DNA of 64,000 nt, taken from contig JBFWVD010000016.1 in assembly GCA_050246915.1 (NCBI GenBank), forward strand, positions 1-64,000. The letters are read 5' to 3'. The position numbers were made by a program, and so were the translations under genes. This stretch comes from JBFWVD01 sp050246915. Its GTDB lineage: Bacteria; Actinomycetota; Acidimicrobiia; Acidimicrobiales; Ilumatobacteraceae. This document shows positions 35,563 through 42,961 of this stretch, piece by piece (the first letter of the stretch is position 1; every line of letters begins with the position of its first letter). Under the pieces are notes generated by a model that saw only the letters and a list, made by a program, of their open reading frames with translations, was not told the DNA's origin and ran no database searches.

Positions 35563-36616
35563 GGCCGGGCACCTTGGGCACCGGGCGATACGTCGTCGGC
35601 CGCCCGCCGGTGTCCCACCCGCGGCGAGCTTCGAACCACGCCCAGAATCGGAATGCTGCCCACACGCACACGAGGCCGGCGAGCGCATCGACCACGTAGT
35701 GCTCGCCGCCGTAGACGATGGTGAACACCATCATCGTGGGGTGGATGAGCAGCAAGGGGCGCAGCCAGCGTCGCTCGATCATCGGCCAGAGGAAGGCGGC
35801 CAGGATCATGGCGTAGGCCGCGTGCAAGGACGGGATGGCGGCCACGGTGTTGAAGGTGCCCTGGCCCTTGTCGATGAGGCTGCGAGCGAAGTGCAGCCCG
35901 ACCTTCGACCATCCGTTCTGCGCGATGCGGCTGACCGGTTCGATGTGTCCTTGTTCGGCCGCCATCCACGGCGGTGCGGTGGGGGCGATGCAGAACACCG
36001 CCACGCCGAGGAAGCTCACCGTGAGCAACCGGGTGATGAACATCCGATAGAGCGGTCGGCGCTTGGCCCACAAGATCGCCGCGACCACGAGCGGCACGAA
36101 GAAATGCGTCACGTAGGTGAACGCGACGATGACCTCCCACCAATGCACGGTTCCGCGGTCGTAGAGCTGTTGCTGGAACCACACCGTGGGCACGTTGCCG
36201 AAGAAGAGCGCCTTCTCGACGTCGATCTGGGCGGTGACGTGGACGGGGAGACCGAGATCGTTGGCGGCGCCGCGTGAGAAGTCGTAGGCGAGGAAGAAGC
36301 CGAGGAACGGTGTCCAGTCGATGAGCAATCGACGTGCATCGCCCCAGGAGCGGCCGATGCAGCCGATGGCCAGTGTGGGCAGGATCCACATGGCCAGTCG
36401 CTCTCGGTCGAACGGCACGCCTGAGCGCTGCGCACTCCACACGAACCCCACGACCAGCAGCCCCATGGCGCTCCAGCGCAGGAACCGCAATCGCTGGCCG
36501 AGCCCCGGCAATCGGGACCGCGAGGGCGCGACGTCGACGACCTCGTCGACGTCGTCGTCGAGATCGTTCACGTCGAGATCCGACGATGAACCGCCGGTGA
36601 ACGCCACGTCCTGCAA
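35546..36616 (-). CDS. PAP2-superfamily membrane protein
   Basis: A 356-residue membrane protein with a 40-residue acidic N-terminus (DLDVNDLDDDVDEVVDV) and about six helices. The catalytic motifs are PSLHAAYA and GEHYVVDALAG. It belongs to the same AUR1-like PAP2 group as the protein at 9215-10000 and may transfer a phospho-headgroup to a membrane lipid or wall precursor. It diverges from the LytR-CpsA-Psr gene, 66 bp away, which would fit a role in wall-polymer assembly. Confidence 0.82.
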   Translation of the reverse strand: MQDVAFTGGSSSDLDVNDLDDDVDEVVDVAPSRSRLPGLGQRLRFLRWSAMGLLVVGFVWSAQRSGVPFDRERLAMWILPTLAIGCIGRSWGDARRLLIDWTPFLGFFLAYDFSRGAANDLGLPVHVTAQIDVEKALFFGNVPTVWFQQQLYDRGTVHWWEVIVAFTYVTHFFVPLVVAAILWAKRRPLYRMFITRLLTVSFLGVAVFCIAPTAPPWMAAEQGHIEPVSRIAQNGWSKVGLHFARSLIDKGQGTFNTVAAIPSLHAAYAMILAAFLWPMIERRWLRPLLLIHPTMMVFTIVYGGEHYVVDALAGLVCVWAAFRFWAWFEARRGWDTGGRPTTYRPVPKVPGLSWGR

Positions 36617-36682
36617 GGTGAACGACGATAGTCACCAGACCCTGCTGGGGCAGATCGCCCCGCCGCCAGTAGCGTTGCCCCG

Positions 36683-38041
36683 ATGTCCGTGCTGAGTGGC
36701 GACGTGGTGCGCAAGAACGCACCCAAATCGCGCAAGATCCGCCGCACGTGGCCGCAGCGCATGGTCATCGTCTTCAACCTGGGCGTGGCCATGGCCTGCC
36801 TCGGGGGTGCGCTCGCCCTCAACTATGGCCGTGACACCGTCAACTCGATCACCCGAGTGAAGCTCACCCCCGGGGTGCTCGATCCCACCGGTGTCGCCGA
36901 TGGCACCGACGCAACCTTCATTGACAGCTCGGGCTTCAGCACGGCGGAGAACTGGCTCATCACCGGTACCGATGCGCGGTCCAAGGACAACTGTGGCATC
37001 TCGCCCGACTCGCCCTACGCCGGGGCGTTCGGCAAGGACGGCATCGGTGATCGCAGCGACACGATCATGGTGATGCGCATCGATCCCAACACCAACTTCG
37101 CGGCGATGCTGTCGTTCCCGCGAGATCTGTGGGTGAAGATCGGGGGCACCAAGCGGTCCGATCGCATCAACGCGGCGTTCGACCCGACCAATCCCGAGCG
37201 ACTCATCCAGACGGTGAAGGAGAACTTCAACATCCCGATCAACCACTACGCGTCGATCGGGTTCTGTGGATTCAAGGATCTCGTCGATGCACTCGGTGGG
37301 GTGCAGATCCCCTTCGATCGCTACGTCCGCGACAAGAACACCGGCTTCGCGACGGGTATCGAATGCAAGGAGCTCAACGGAGAGGCGGCGCTGGCGTATG
37401 CGCGCAGCCGCCATCTGCAGACCTCCACCGATGGCAAGAAGTGGAAGGAAGACGGAGCGTCGGACTGGAGTCGCATCCGTCGCCAGCAGGACCTGATCAA
37501 GCGCATCGGGCAGAAGCTCGCCGACGCTGGCATCGCCACGAACCCCGGGCGGCTCAACGCAGTGGTGAAGGCGGCGGTCTCGAACATCGACATCGAAGAG
37601 GGCGTGGCGGTCAAGGACCTGCTCAAGTTGGCCACCCGTATGCGCAACCTCGACCCTGCCACCATCCGCACCTTCACGGTGAGCGGCACTGGCAGCGTTC
37701 AGAACGGTTCCTCGGTGATCATGTATCGCAAGGGCAACACCAACAACGAGAACGTGTTCAAGGTGTTCCGGGGCGAGGCCACTCCCGCCGACGCGAAGAC
37801 AGCCGAAGAGCTCGAGGCAGAGTCGACCTCCAGCACCGGGCCGAGTGATACCAGCGCTTCGCCGGGTACCACCGCGGCGCCGACGACCACGGTGCGGGCC
37901 GGGACCACGACGACGGCGAGCGGTGGCGACGGTGCGACAACGACGATTGCGCCCGATGATGTCGAGGTGGTCGAGATCGATGACGTGCTGGCACAGCAGG
38001 CCAACTCGTTCGTCCCAGGAGACGATCCGACCTGTCGTTGA
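36683..38041 (+). CDS. LytR-CpsA-Psr family wall-polymer ligase
   Basis: A 452-residue membrane-anchored LCP protein. One helix (about residues 27-47) is followed by the LCP domain: GIGDRSDTIMVMRID, MLSFPRDLWVKI with the conserved Arg/Asp, and GEAALAYARSRH. These enzymes join polyprenyl-phosphate-linked polymers such as arabinogalactan or teichoic acid to peptidoglycan. The C-terminal 90 residues are Thr/Ser/Ala-rich and disordered, ending in a Cys near the terminus. Two copies of the dispersed palindrome (CAA at 36912 and 37938) lie within it. Confidence 0.9.
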   Translation: MSVLSGDVVRKNAPKSRKIRRTWPQRMVIVFNLGVAMACLGGALALNYGRDTVNSITRVKLTPGVLDPTGVADGTDATFIDSSGFSTAENWLITGTDARSKDNCGISPDSPYAGAFGKDGIGDRSDTIMVMRIDPNTNFAAMLSFPRDLWVKIGGTKRSDRINAAFDPTNPERLIQTVKENFNIPINHYASIGFCGFKDLVDALGGVQIPFDRYVRDKNTGFATGIECKELNGEAALAYARSRHLQTSTDGKKWKEDGASDWSRIRRQQDLIKRIGQKLADAGIATNPGRLNAVVKAAVSNIDIEEGVAVKDLLKLATRMRNLDPATIRTFTVSGTGSVQNGSSVIMYRKGNTNNENVFKVFRGEATPADAKTAEELEAESTSSTGPSDTSASPGTTAAPTTTVRAGTTTTASGGDGATTTIAPDDVEVVEIDDVLAQQANSFVPGDDPTCR

Positions 38042-38068
38042 GAGGTCGCAGCTCAGCGCCTGGGTGTT

Positions 38069-38084
38069 GTCAAGATCTGTTGAC
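38069..38084. repeat. Intergenic copy of the dispersed palindrome
   Basis: GTCAA-GATCTG-TTGAC is a near-perfect inverted repeat in the 45 bp between the convergent LCP and alcohol dehydrogenase stops; the spacer itself contains AGATCT. It could double as a weak hairpin between convergent genes but lacks a T-run. Confidence 0.55.
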
Positions 38085-38086
38085 GC

Positions 38087-39208
38087 TCACGTCATGAGCA
38101 GAACGCCGCGGATGTTCTTTCCGCTGCGCATGTCTTCGTAACCGTCGTTGATCTGATCGAGCGTGTAGGTCTTGGTGATCAACCCGTCGAGGTTCAGGTC
38201 GCCGTTGCGATAGTGGCCGATGAGACGGTTGATGTCGCTGCGAGGGTTGGCTGAACCGAACAGCGAACCGACCACCTGGTACTCGAACACCGTGAGCCAC
38301 AGCAGCGGTATGGAGTTGCCCCCCTCCATCGTGGGGTGCAGGTTCGTGATGACGATGCGGCCCCGCTTGCCGAGCAGGCCCATCGCCTGCCCCATCAGTT
38401 CGCCCGAACCGGAGCCCATCGACATGATGACGCGTTGGCACATCTGCCCCCACGTCTCGGCCTGCAGCGCGGGGATGGCCTCGGCAATGGATGCGAACGT
38501 GTGCGTCGCCCCGAACTCCTTGGCCTTCTCGCGCTTGAACTCGACGGGGTCGATACCCACGATGCGAGTGGCGCCGGCCATACGAGCGCCCTGAATGGCG
38601 TTGATACCGATGCCACCGCAGCCGACCACGGCCACGGTCTCCCCGGCGCGCGTCTCGGCCGCATAGACCGCGGAGCCCCAACCGGTGGTGACGCCACATC
38701 CGACCAGGCAGGCCTTGTCGAGCGGGACGTTCGGATCGATCTTCACGACAGAGGCTTCGTTCACGACGCTGTGCTCGGAGAACGCACCGACCAGACACAT
38801 GAGGGTGAGGTCCTTGCCTCGAGCGTGATGGCGCGAAGTGCCGTCGGCGATCTGGAGGCCGGCACCCAATCCTGCGCCCAGATCGCACAGGTTCTGGTGC
38901 CCGGTCGAACAACTGGGACAGCGACTGCACGCGGGGATGAACGAGAACACCACATGATCGCCGGGAGCGACCGAGGTGACGCCTGCGCCCACTTCCACGA
39001 CAACGCCAGCTCCCTCGTGGCCACCGATGATGGGCAATGGCGGCATGATGATGGGGTTGTCGCCGGTGACGATGTGCTCATCGCTGTGGCACATGCCGCT
39101 GGCGTGGATCTTCACCAACACCTCGCCGGCCTTGGGTGGATCGAGGTCGATCTCTTCGACGCTCCAAGGCGTCCCGATTTCCCACAGCACTGCCGCTCTG
39201 GTCTTCAC
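38087..39208 (-). CDS. NDMA-dependent-type alcohol dehydrogenase (mycofactocin-linked family)
   Basis: A 373-residue zinc alcohol dehydrogenase of the Rxyl_3153-like NDMA-dependent family. In that family NAD(H) stays bound and an external carrier, now taken to be mycofactocin, must reoxidise it. Catalytic zinc ligands are in ASGMCHSDEH and GGHEGAG; the structural zinc lobe is CSRCPSCSTGHQNLC; the nucleotide fold is VVGCGGIGINAIQGA. Its place just outside the mycofactocin genes supports a substrate-oxidising partner role. Class III formaldehyde dehydrogenase is a weaker alternative. Confidence 0.85.
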   Translation of the reverse strand: MKTRAAVLWEIGTPWSVEEIDLDPPKAGEVLVKIHASGMCHSDEHIVTGDNPIIMPPLPIIGGHEGAGVVVEVGAGVTSVAPGDHVVFSFIPACSRCPSCSTGHQNLCDLGAGLGAGLQIADGTSRHHARGKDLTLMCLVGAFSEHSVVNEASVVKIDPNVPLDKACLVGCGVTTGWGSAVYAAETRAGETVAVVGCGGIGINAIQGARMAGATRIVGIDPVEFKREKAKEFGATHTFASIAEAIPALQAETWGQMCQRVIMSMGSGSGELMGQAMGLLGKRGRIVITNLHPTMEGGNSIPLLWLTVFEYQVVGSLFGSANPRSDINRLIGHYRNGDLNLDGLITKTYTLDQINDGYEDMRSGKNIRGVLLMT

Positions 39209-39247
39209 GATGCATCCCCCTCGAGGCGGTAGCCCACGGGGGGCACG

Positions 39248-40135
39248 CTATCTCGCGCTCACCGCCGGGTCCTCGGCCTCGTCGTGGAACCCGATGAGAC
39301 CCATCGGCGCCGGAGGGGGCAGCGGCGTGCCGGCTGGTGTGCCCCACTCGCTCAACGTGGTGGGGTGCCTGTCGCGCTGACCGAGCCGGGGACGCTCGAC
39401 GGGTGGCGCGGGGGCGGTCACCGGCTTCTCGGCGGCGAGGGCCTGGGCGGCGCGGGCCTGCAACGAGCGCGCCTTGGCCGCGGCGATCTTGGCGGCGCGA
39501 TCGTCGACGGGAGCGGCGGCCACGATCGCGTGGGATTCGGCCTCGCCGTCGGCGATGTCGATGCTCGGAAGTGAGGCCGCGGCACGACGACGCGACTTCT
39601 TGCCGTCGGCGAGGACCCGGAACACGGTGATGAAGAGCACCATCAGGCCGCCGGTGAGGGCGAGCCATTGCACGAGCAGGTTCGAGCGATCGGCGCCGGA
39701 CTGGAACCCGTGCACCGTGGACGCCGCGAACATCGGGAACGTCGTGAGATGGATGGCGTGCCACAGCTTGCGGGGCAGATGGCGCATCATCCACGACGTC
39801 AGCTGGATGGCGACGAGCAGATAGGTGGCGGCAACGCCCCAGGTGACTGCTTCTGGTCGCCAAGTCGATGCCATCGGGACCACGAAGTCCTTGGGTCCGA
39901 AGTCCACGAAGTCGTCGGCCCACAGAGCAGCGAGGTGCACTGCGACGAAGACGATCGACAGCGTGCCGAGGAACCGGTGGAGATCGAGCAGCCAAGCCGG
40001 CACACCCTTGCGGCGCACCAGCCGGCTGGAGAGCGCAAGACCCCACAAGATGGAGGCGGTCACCACGGCCCAGGCCACGAGACCCGATGCCCTGGCGACG
40101 TACCAGGCCAGCTGAGGCGTCACGTTGGCGAGCAT
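39248..40135 (-). CDS. Membrane cytochrome-b-like protein, ferric-reductase transmembrane domain only
   Basis: A 295-residue protein. Residues of about 8-200 carry five to six helices with haem-ligand-like histidines (LDLHRFLGTLSIVFVAVH, LWHAIHLTTFPM, STVHGF), the ferric-reductase-like membrane domain. Unlike the flavocytochrome at 4297-5721, it has no FAD/NAD domain. Instead the last 90 residues are Ala/Pro-rich and cytoplasmic. The ATG at 40135 shares a base with the upstream stop (TGATG). It is the last gene of a three-gene operon next to the mycofactocin genes. It may pass electrons across the membrane from a separate soluble partner. Confidence 0.75.
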   Translation of the reverse strand: MLANVTPQLAWYVARASGLVAWAVVTASILWGLALSSRLVRRKGVPAWLLDLHRFLGTLSIVFVAVHLAALWADDFVDFGPKDFVVPMASTWRPEAVTWGVAATYLLVAIQLTSWMMRHLPRKLWHAIHLTTFPMFAASTVHGFQSGADRSNLLVQWLALTGGLMVLFITVFRVLADGKKSRRRAAASLPSIDIADGEAESHAIVAAAPVDDRAAKIAAAKARSLQARAAQALAAEKPVTAPAPPVERPRLGQRDRHPTTLSEWGTPAGTPLPPPAPMGLIGFHDEAEDPAVSAR

Positions 40136-40551
40136 CAGCAGGTACCTCCGGGGCAGGTGGTGGTGGTGGCGAGCTGATATGCCCCGCCGGGTCCGAGCTG
40201 TGCCGGATCGATCGGGTTGCCGTTCTCGTCGACGTACACCGTCTGGCGAATGGTCTCCACCGGGGCGACGACGATCGTGGTCGCCGGGGTCGACGGCACG
40301 CCGCCATCGGCCGGCGTCGATGCTCCGGCCGGAGTGGCGGGCTTGGCCCACGACGGGGGATTCGCAGCCAAGGCGGCGACGATGCCCAGCATGGCCGACG
40401 TGCTCACACCGACGGCGATGATGCGGCTGGCCGCTGCTGCATGGCGACGCTTGCTGGCCACCACTTTCACGCCGGTGAGGCGCGACGCGCTGGTGGACAC
40501 CTCCTGGCCGGGGATGGTGGGTGGGCTCGGTTCATGGTGTGTTCGGGTCAC
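40135..40551 (-). CDS. Small exported or anchored protein of unknown function
   Basis: A 138-residue protein with an N-terminal cytoplasmic 45 residues, one hydrophobic helix (RIIAVGVSTSAMLGIVAALA), and a Pro/Thr/Ala-rich outer part ending TTTTCPGGTC. The two terminal cysteines five residues apart look like a disulfide or a metal or cofactor site. GTG 40551 has AAGGG upstream. It is co-translated with the cytochrome-like gene, so a shared role in extracytoplasmic electron transfer is a reasonable guess. I know no family for it. Confidence 0.65.
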   Translation of the reverse strand: MTRTHHEPSPPTIPGQEVSTSASRLTGVKVVASKRRHAAAASRIIAVGVSTSAMLGIVAALAANPPSWAKPATPAGASTPADGGVPSTPATTIVVAPVETIRQTVYVDENGNPIDPAQLGPGGAYQLATTTTCPGGTC

Positions 40552-40562
40552 GCGATCGCCCT

Positions 40563-41180
40563 TCAGTCCTGGCAGTTCCACACGCCGTTGTCCTCGAGCT
40601 GTGGTTCTTCGCAGTTCGGAGGCATCGGTGGGATGGGCTTGTTCGCCGGCCAATCGGACGGGACCCCCGGGGGTCGTGTCGTGGTGGCCCCGACGGCGAC
40701 GGTGGTGGTCGCCCGGGTCGTCGTGGTCGCCCGGGTCGTGGTGGTGGTCACCCGGGTTGTGGTGGTGGCGGTGCGGGTGGTCGTGGTAGCGGGCCGCGGT
40801 GGCGTCGTTGTCGCCGCGGTGGCGATCGGGGCCGTCGTCTGGGCGGTGGCGGCGGGCGCGGCGGAGGTCGCCGGCGTCGCTGCTGGTGCGGTTGCCGTGG
40901 TTGCTTTGCTCGCCGCTGCCGGAGCCTTGGTGGCCGGCGGGGAGCTCTTGGTGACCGGCGGAGGTGCCGCGGTGGTCGTCGTGGCCTGGACCCGGACCAG
41001 TTGCACCACGTCGGTGACCACCTGGACGACCTTGGGGCTGGTGTCGACCGGGGAGGTCTGCGCCGGAGCGGCCGACTCGTTCGACGGTCCGCCGCCCGTC
41101 GTGGCGGCGAGGGCCGCTGAGCCCGTCAGGAGCAACAGTGCCCCGGAGACGCCATAGGCCACGTACCGCTTGTGGTCCAT
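40563..41180 (-). CDS. Thr-rich exported protein of unknown function
   Basis: A 205-residue protein: a short signal/anchor (YVAYGVSGALLLLTGSAALA), a linker, about 100 residues of Ala/Thr low complexity with repeated ATTTTR-like units, and a C-terminal domain of about 35 residues ending CEEPQLEDNGVWNCQD. The ATG at 41180 follows GGAGGAGG. The two C-terminal cysteines echo those of the next protein in the operon. It is divergent from mftA across a 236-bp gap that holds a palindromic operator candidate. Confidence 0.7.
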   Translation of the reverse strand: MDHKRYVAYGVSGALLLLTGSAALAATTGGGPSNESAAPAQTSPVDTSPKVVQVVTDVVQLVRVQATTTTAAPPPVTKSSPPATKAPAAASKATTATAPAATPATSAAPAATAQTTAPIATAATTTPPRPATTTTRTATTTTRVTTTTTRATTTTRATTTVAVGATTTRPPGVPSDWPANKPIPPMPPNCEEPQLEDNGVWNCQD

Positions 41181-41303
41181 CGCCGGTGCCTCCTCCAGGT
41201 CGTTGTCGAGCGCGTCGTCACGACCCATCGTCAGACGGTCGTGATGTCGCGTGTTTCGGTCCCCCTGACCTTCGGCCATTCTCCGCAATTCCTCAAGCCA
41301 AAC

Positions 41304-41317
41304 GAGTCTTAAGACTC
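41304..41317. promoter_or_regulatory. Perfect palindrome upstream of mftA
   Basis: GAGTCTTAAGACTC is an uninterrupted 14-bp palindrome 100 bp upstream of the mftA ATG, between mftA and the divergent three-gene membrane operon. It is A/T-centred and in the position of an operator. Mycofactocin loci commonly carry a TetR regulator, MftR, so an MftR site is a natural hypothesis; no mftR is in the window. The rest of the gap from 41181 to 41416 shows only a GAGGAG ribosome-binding site before mftA. Confidence 0.5.
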
Positions 41318-41416
41318 AGCAAGCGAACTGGGCTGATTCCCTGACCGGATCTTGTTCGAAGCCGATTGTTGGCTACGCTCCAGAGCCTCACCCCCGGTCC
41401 CGAGGAGCTCGATCAC

Positions 41417-41521
41417 ATGGACGAGACCGCAACCACCGCCAACACCGAAGCTGCTGCTGAGGTCGTCGAAGAACTGCTCGTCGAGGAGATCTCCATCGAC
41501 GGCATGTGCGGCGTCTACTGA
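41417..41521 (+). CDS. mftA: Mycofactocin precursor peptide MftA
   Basis: A 34-residue peptide, too short for ordinary gene calling. The acidic leader is followed by the conserved C-terminal core IDGMCGVY. In this pathway MftC, with MftB, oxidatively decarboxylates the final Tyr and joins it to the preceding Val; MftE then releases the Val-Tyr-derived product. GAGGAG at 41402-41407 is well placed before the ATG. MftB and MftC follow immediately, which confirms the identity. Confidence 0.97.
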   Translation: MDETATTANTEAAAEVVEELLVEEISIDGMCGVY

Positions 41522-41547
41522 GCTCTTCGAGCCGATCGGGGCATCCC

Positions 41548-41814
41548 ATGGCCGTCACCCTCGACGGTGCCTACGAGCTGAACCAACAGGTCGCGCTGCG
41601 CCCTGAACCGTTCGGCGCTCTGGCGTACCACTACGGCAATCGACGCCTCGTCTTCCTGAAATCCACGGCGATCGTGGATCTCGTCAAGGATCTCGCCGGC
41701 CACGACTGCCTCGCCGATGCGCTCGACGCAGCCGGCATTGCTCAACCACGGTGGGCCGCGTTCGTCTCGGCGCTGTCATCGCTCGAGGACTCGGAGGTCA
41801 TCTGTGCCCGTTGA
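41548..41814 (+). CDS. mftB: Mycofactocin system chaperone MftB
   Basis: An 88-residue protein with the small RRE-like fold of RiPP peptide chaperones. The hallmark VALRPEPFGALAYHYGNRRLVFLKS matches mycobacterial MftB (split here only by description: VALRPEPFGAL, AYHYGNRRLVFLKS). It binds the MftA leader and presents the peptide to MftC. It begins 26 bp after mftA and its end overlaps the mftC GTG by 11 bases. Confidence 0.93.
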   Translation: MAVTLDGAYELNQQVALRPEPFGALAYHYGNRRLVFLKSTAIVDLVKDLAGHDCLADALDAAGIAQPRWAAFVSALSSLEDSEVICAR

Positions 41815-42958
41815 ACAACCCGCTGGGCCCGCTCCCGAGCGACTGGTGAGCAAGCTGAAGCTCGGGCTCGATGCTCCCATCTGCCTCACCTGGGAGCTCA
41901 CCTACGCCTGCAACCTCCAGTGCGTGCATTGCCTCAGCTCGTCGGGTCGGCGCGACCCGCGTGAACTGTCGACCGCGGAGTGCCGCTCGTTCGTGGACGA
42001 GTTGGCGGCGATGCAGGTGTTCTACGTGAACATCGGCGGTGGTGAGCCGATGATCCGCCGGGATTTCTTCGACATCGTCGACTACGCCATCGACCAGCGC
42101 GTCGGTGTGAAGTTCTCGACCAACGGGGCCTTCATCGATGCCGAGGCTGCCCGTCGCATGGCGGCCATGGATTATCTCGACATCCAGATCTCGGTGGACG
42201 GGGTCGATGCCGGCACCAACGACGCCATCCGAGGTGAGGGCTCGTACGCCATGGCGGTCGCTGCCATGGACCATCTGGCCACGGCTGGTTTCGGTCCGTT
42301 CAAGATCTCCGTCGTCGTCACCCGCCGCAACGTCGATCAACTCGACGACTTCAAGGCGATGGCCGATCACTACGGCGCGCAGCTGCGCATCACCCGCCTG
42401 CGCGCGTCGGGCCGAGGTGTCGAGAGCTGGCACGAGTTGCACCCCACCCAGGACCAGCAGCGTCAGCTCTATCGCTGGTTGCTGGCCAAAGGCGAGTCGG
42501 TGCTCACCGGTGATTCGTTCTTCCATCTCAACGCGCTCGGGGAGCCGTTGCCGGGGCTCAACATGTGCGGCGCCGGTCGGGTGGTGTGCCTCATCGATCC
42601 GGTCGGCGATGTGTACGCCTGCCCGTTCGTCCTGCACGACGACTTCCGCGCTGGTTCGGTGCGCGACCCCGGCGGCTTTGCCGCGGTGTGGCGCTCGAGC
42701 GAGCTGTTCCGGTCGCTTCGCGAACCGCAATCGGCGGGCGCGTGCGGCAGCTGCGGCCAGTTCGACGCCTGCCAGGGCGGTTGCATGGCCACCAAGTTCT
42801 TCACCGGCTTGCCCCTCGACGCGCCCGATCCCGAGTGCGTCACCGGCCACGGCATCGAAGCGCTCGCTGCGCTCGGCGTCGTGCAGCGGCCCGCACCGTC
42901 GCAGGACCACTCCTGGTCCCCGGTCACGCTGACCCGCCAGAAGCCCATCCCGGTCTGA
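41804..42958 (+). CDS. mftC: Mycofactocin radical SAM maturase MftC
   Basis: A 384-residue radical SAM/SPASM enzyme. The SAM-cluster cysteines are C36, C40 and C43 (CNLQCVHC), and the SPASM region carries two further cysteine sets (CGAGRVVCLIDPVGDVYAC, CGSCGQFDACQGGC). It catalyses decarboxylation and then C-C cyclisation of the MftA Val-Tyr end. The GTG at 41804 follows GGAGG and overlaps mftB. All cluster ligands are intact, so this is a functional pathway gene. Confidence 0.95.
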   Translation: MPVEQPAGPAPERLVSKLKLGLDAPICLTWELTYACNLQCVHCLSSSGRRDPRELSTAECRSFVDELAAMQVFYVNIGGGEPMIRRDFFDIVDYAIDQRVGVKFSTNGAFIDAEAARRMAAMDYLDIQISVDGVDAGTNDAIRGEGSYAMAVAAMDHLATAGFGPFKISVVVTRRNVDQLDDFKAMADHYGAQLRITRLRASGRGVESWHELHPTQDQQRQLYRWLLAKGESVLTGDSFFHLNALGEPLPGLNMCGAGRVVCLIDPVGDVYACPFVLHDDFRAGSVRDPGGFAAVWRSSELFRSLREPQSAGACGSCGQFDACQGGCMATKFFTGLPLDAPDPECVTGHGIEALAALGVVQRPAPSQDHSWSPVTLTRQKPIPV

Positions 42959-42961
42959 TCC

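Noticed and set aside
40690..40990. A DNA tandem-repeat array in the gene at 40563-41180.
   Set aside because: It is Thr/Ala-coding low complexity (ACC/GTG-rich on one strand) within a well-supported gene rather than a separate element.
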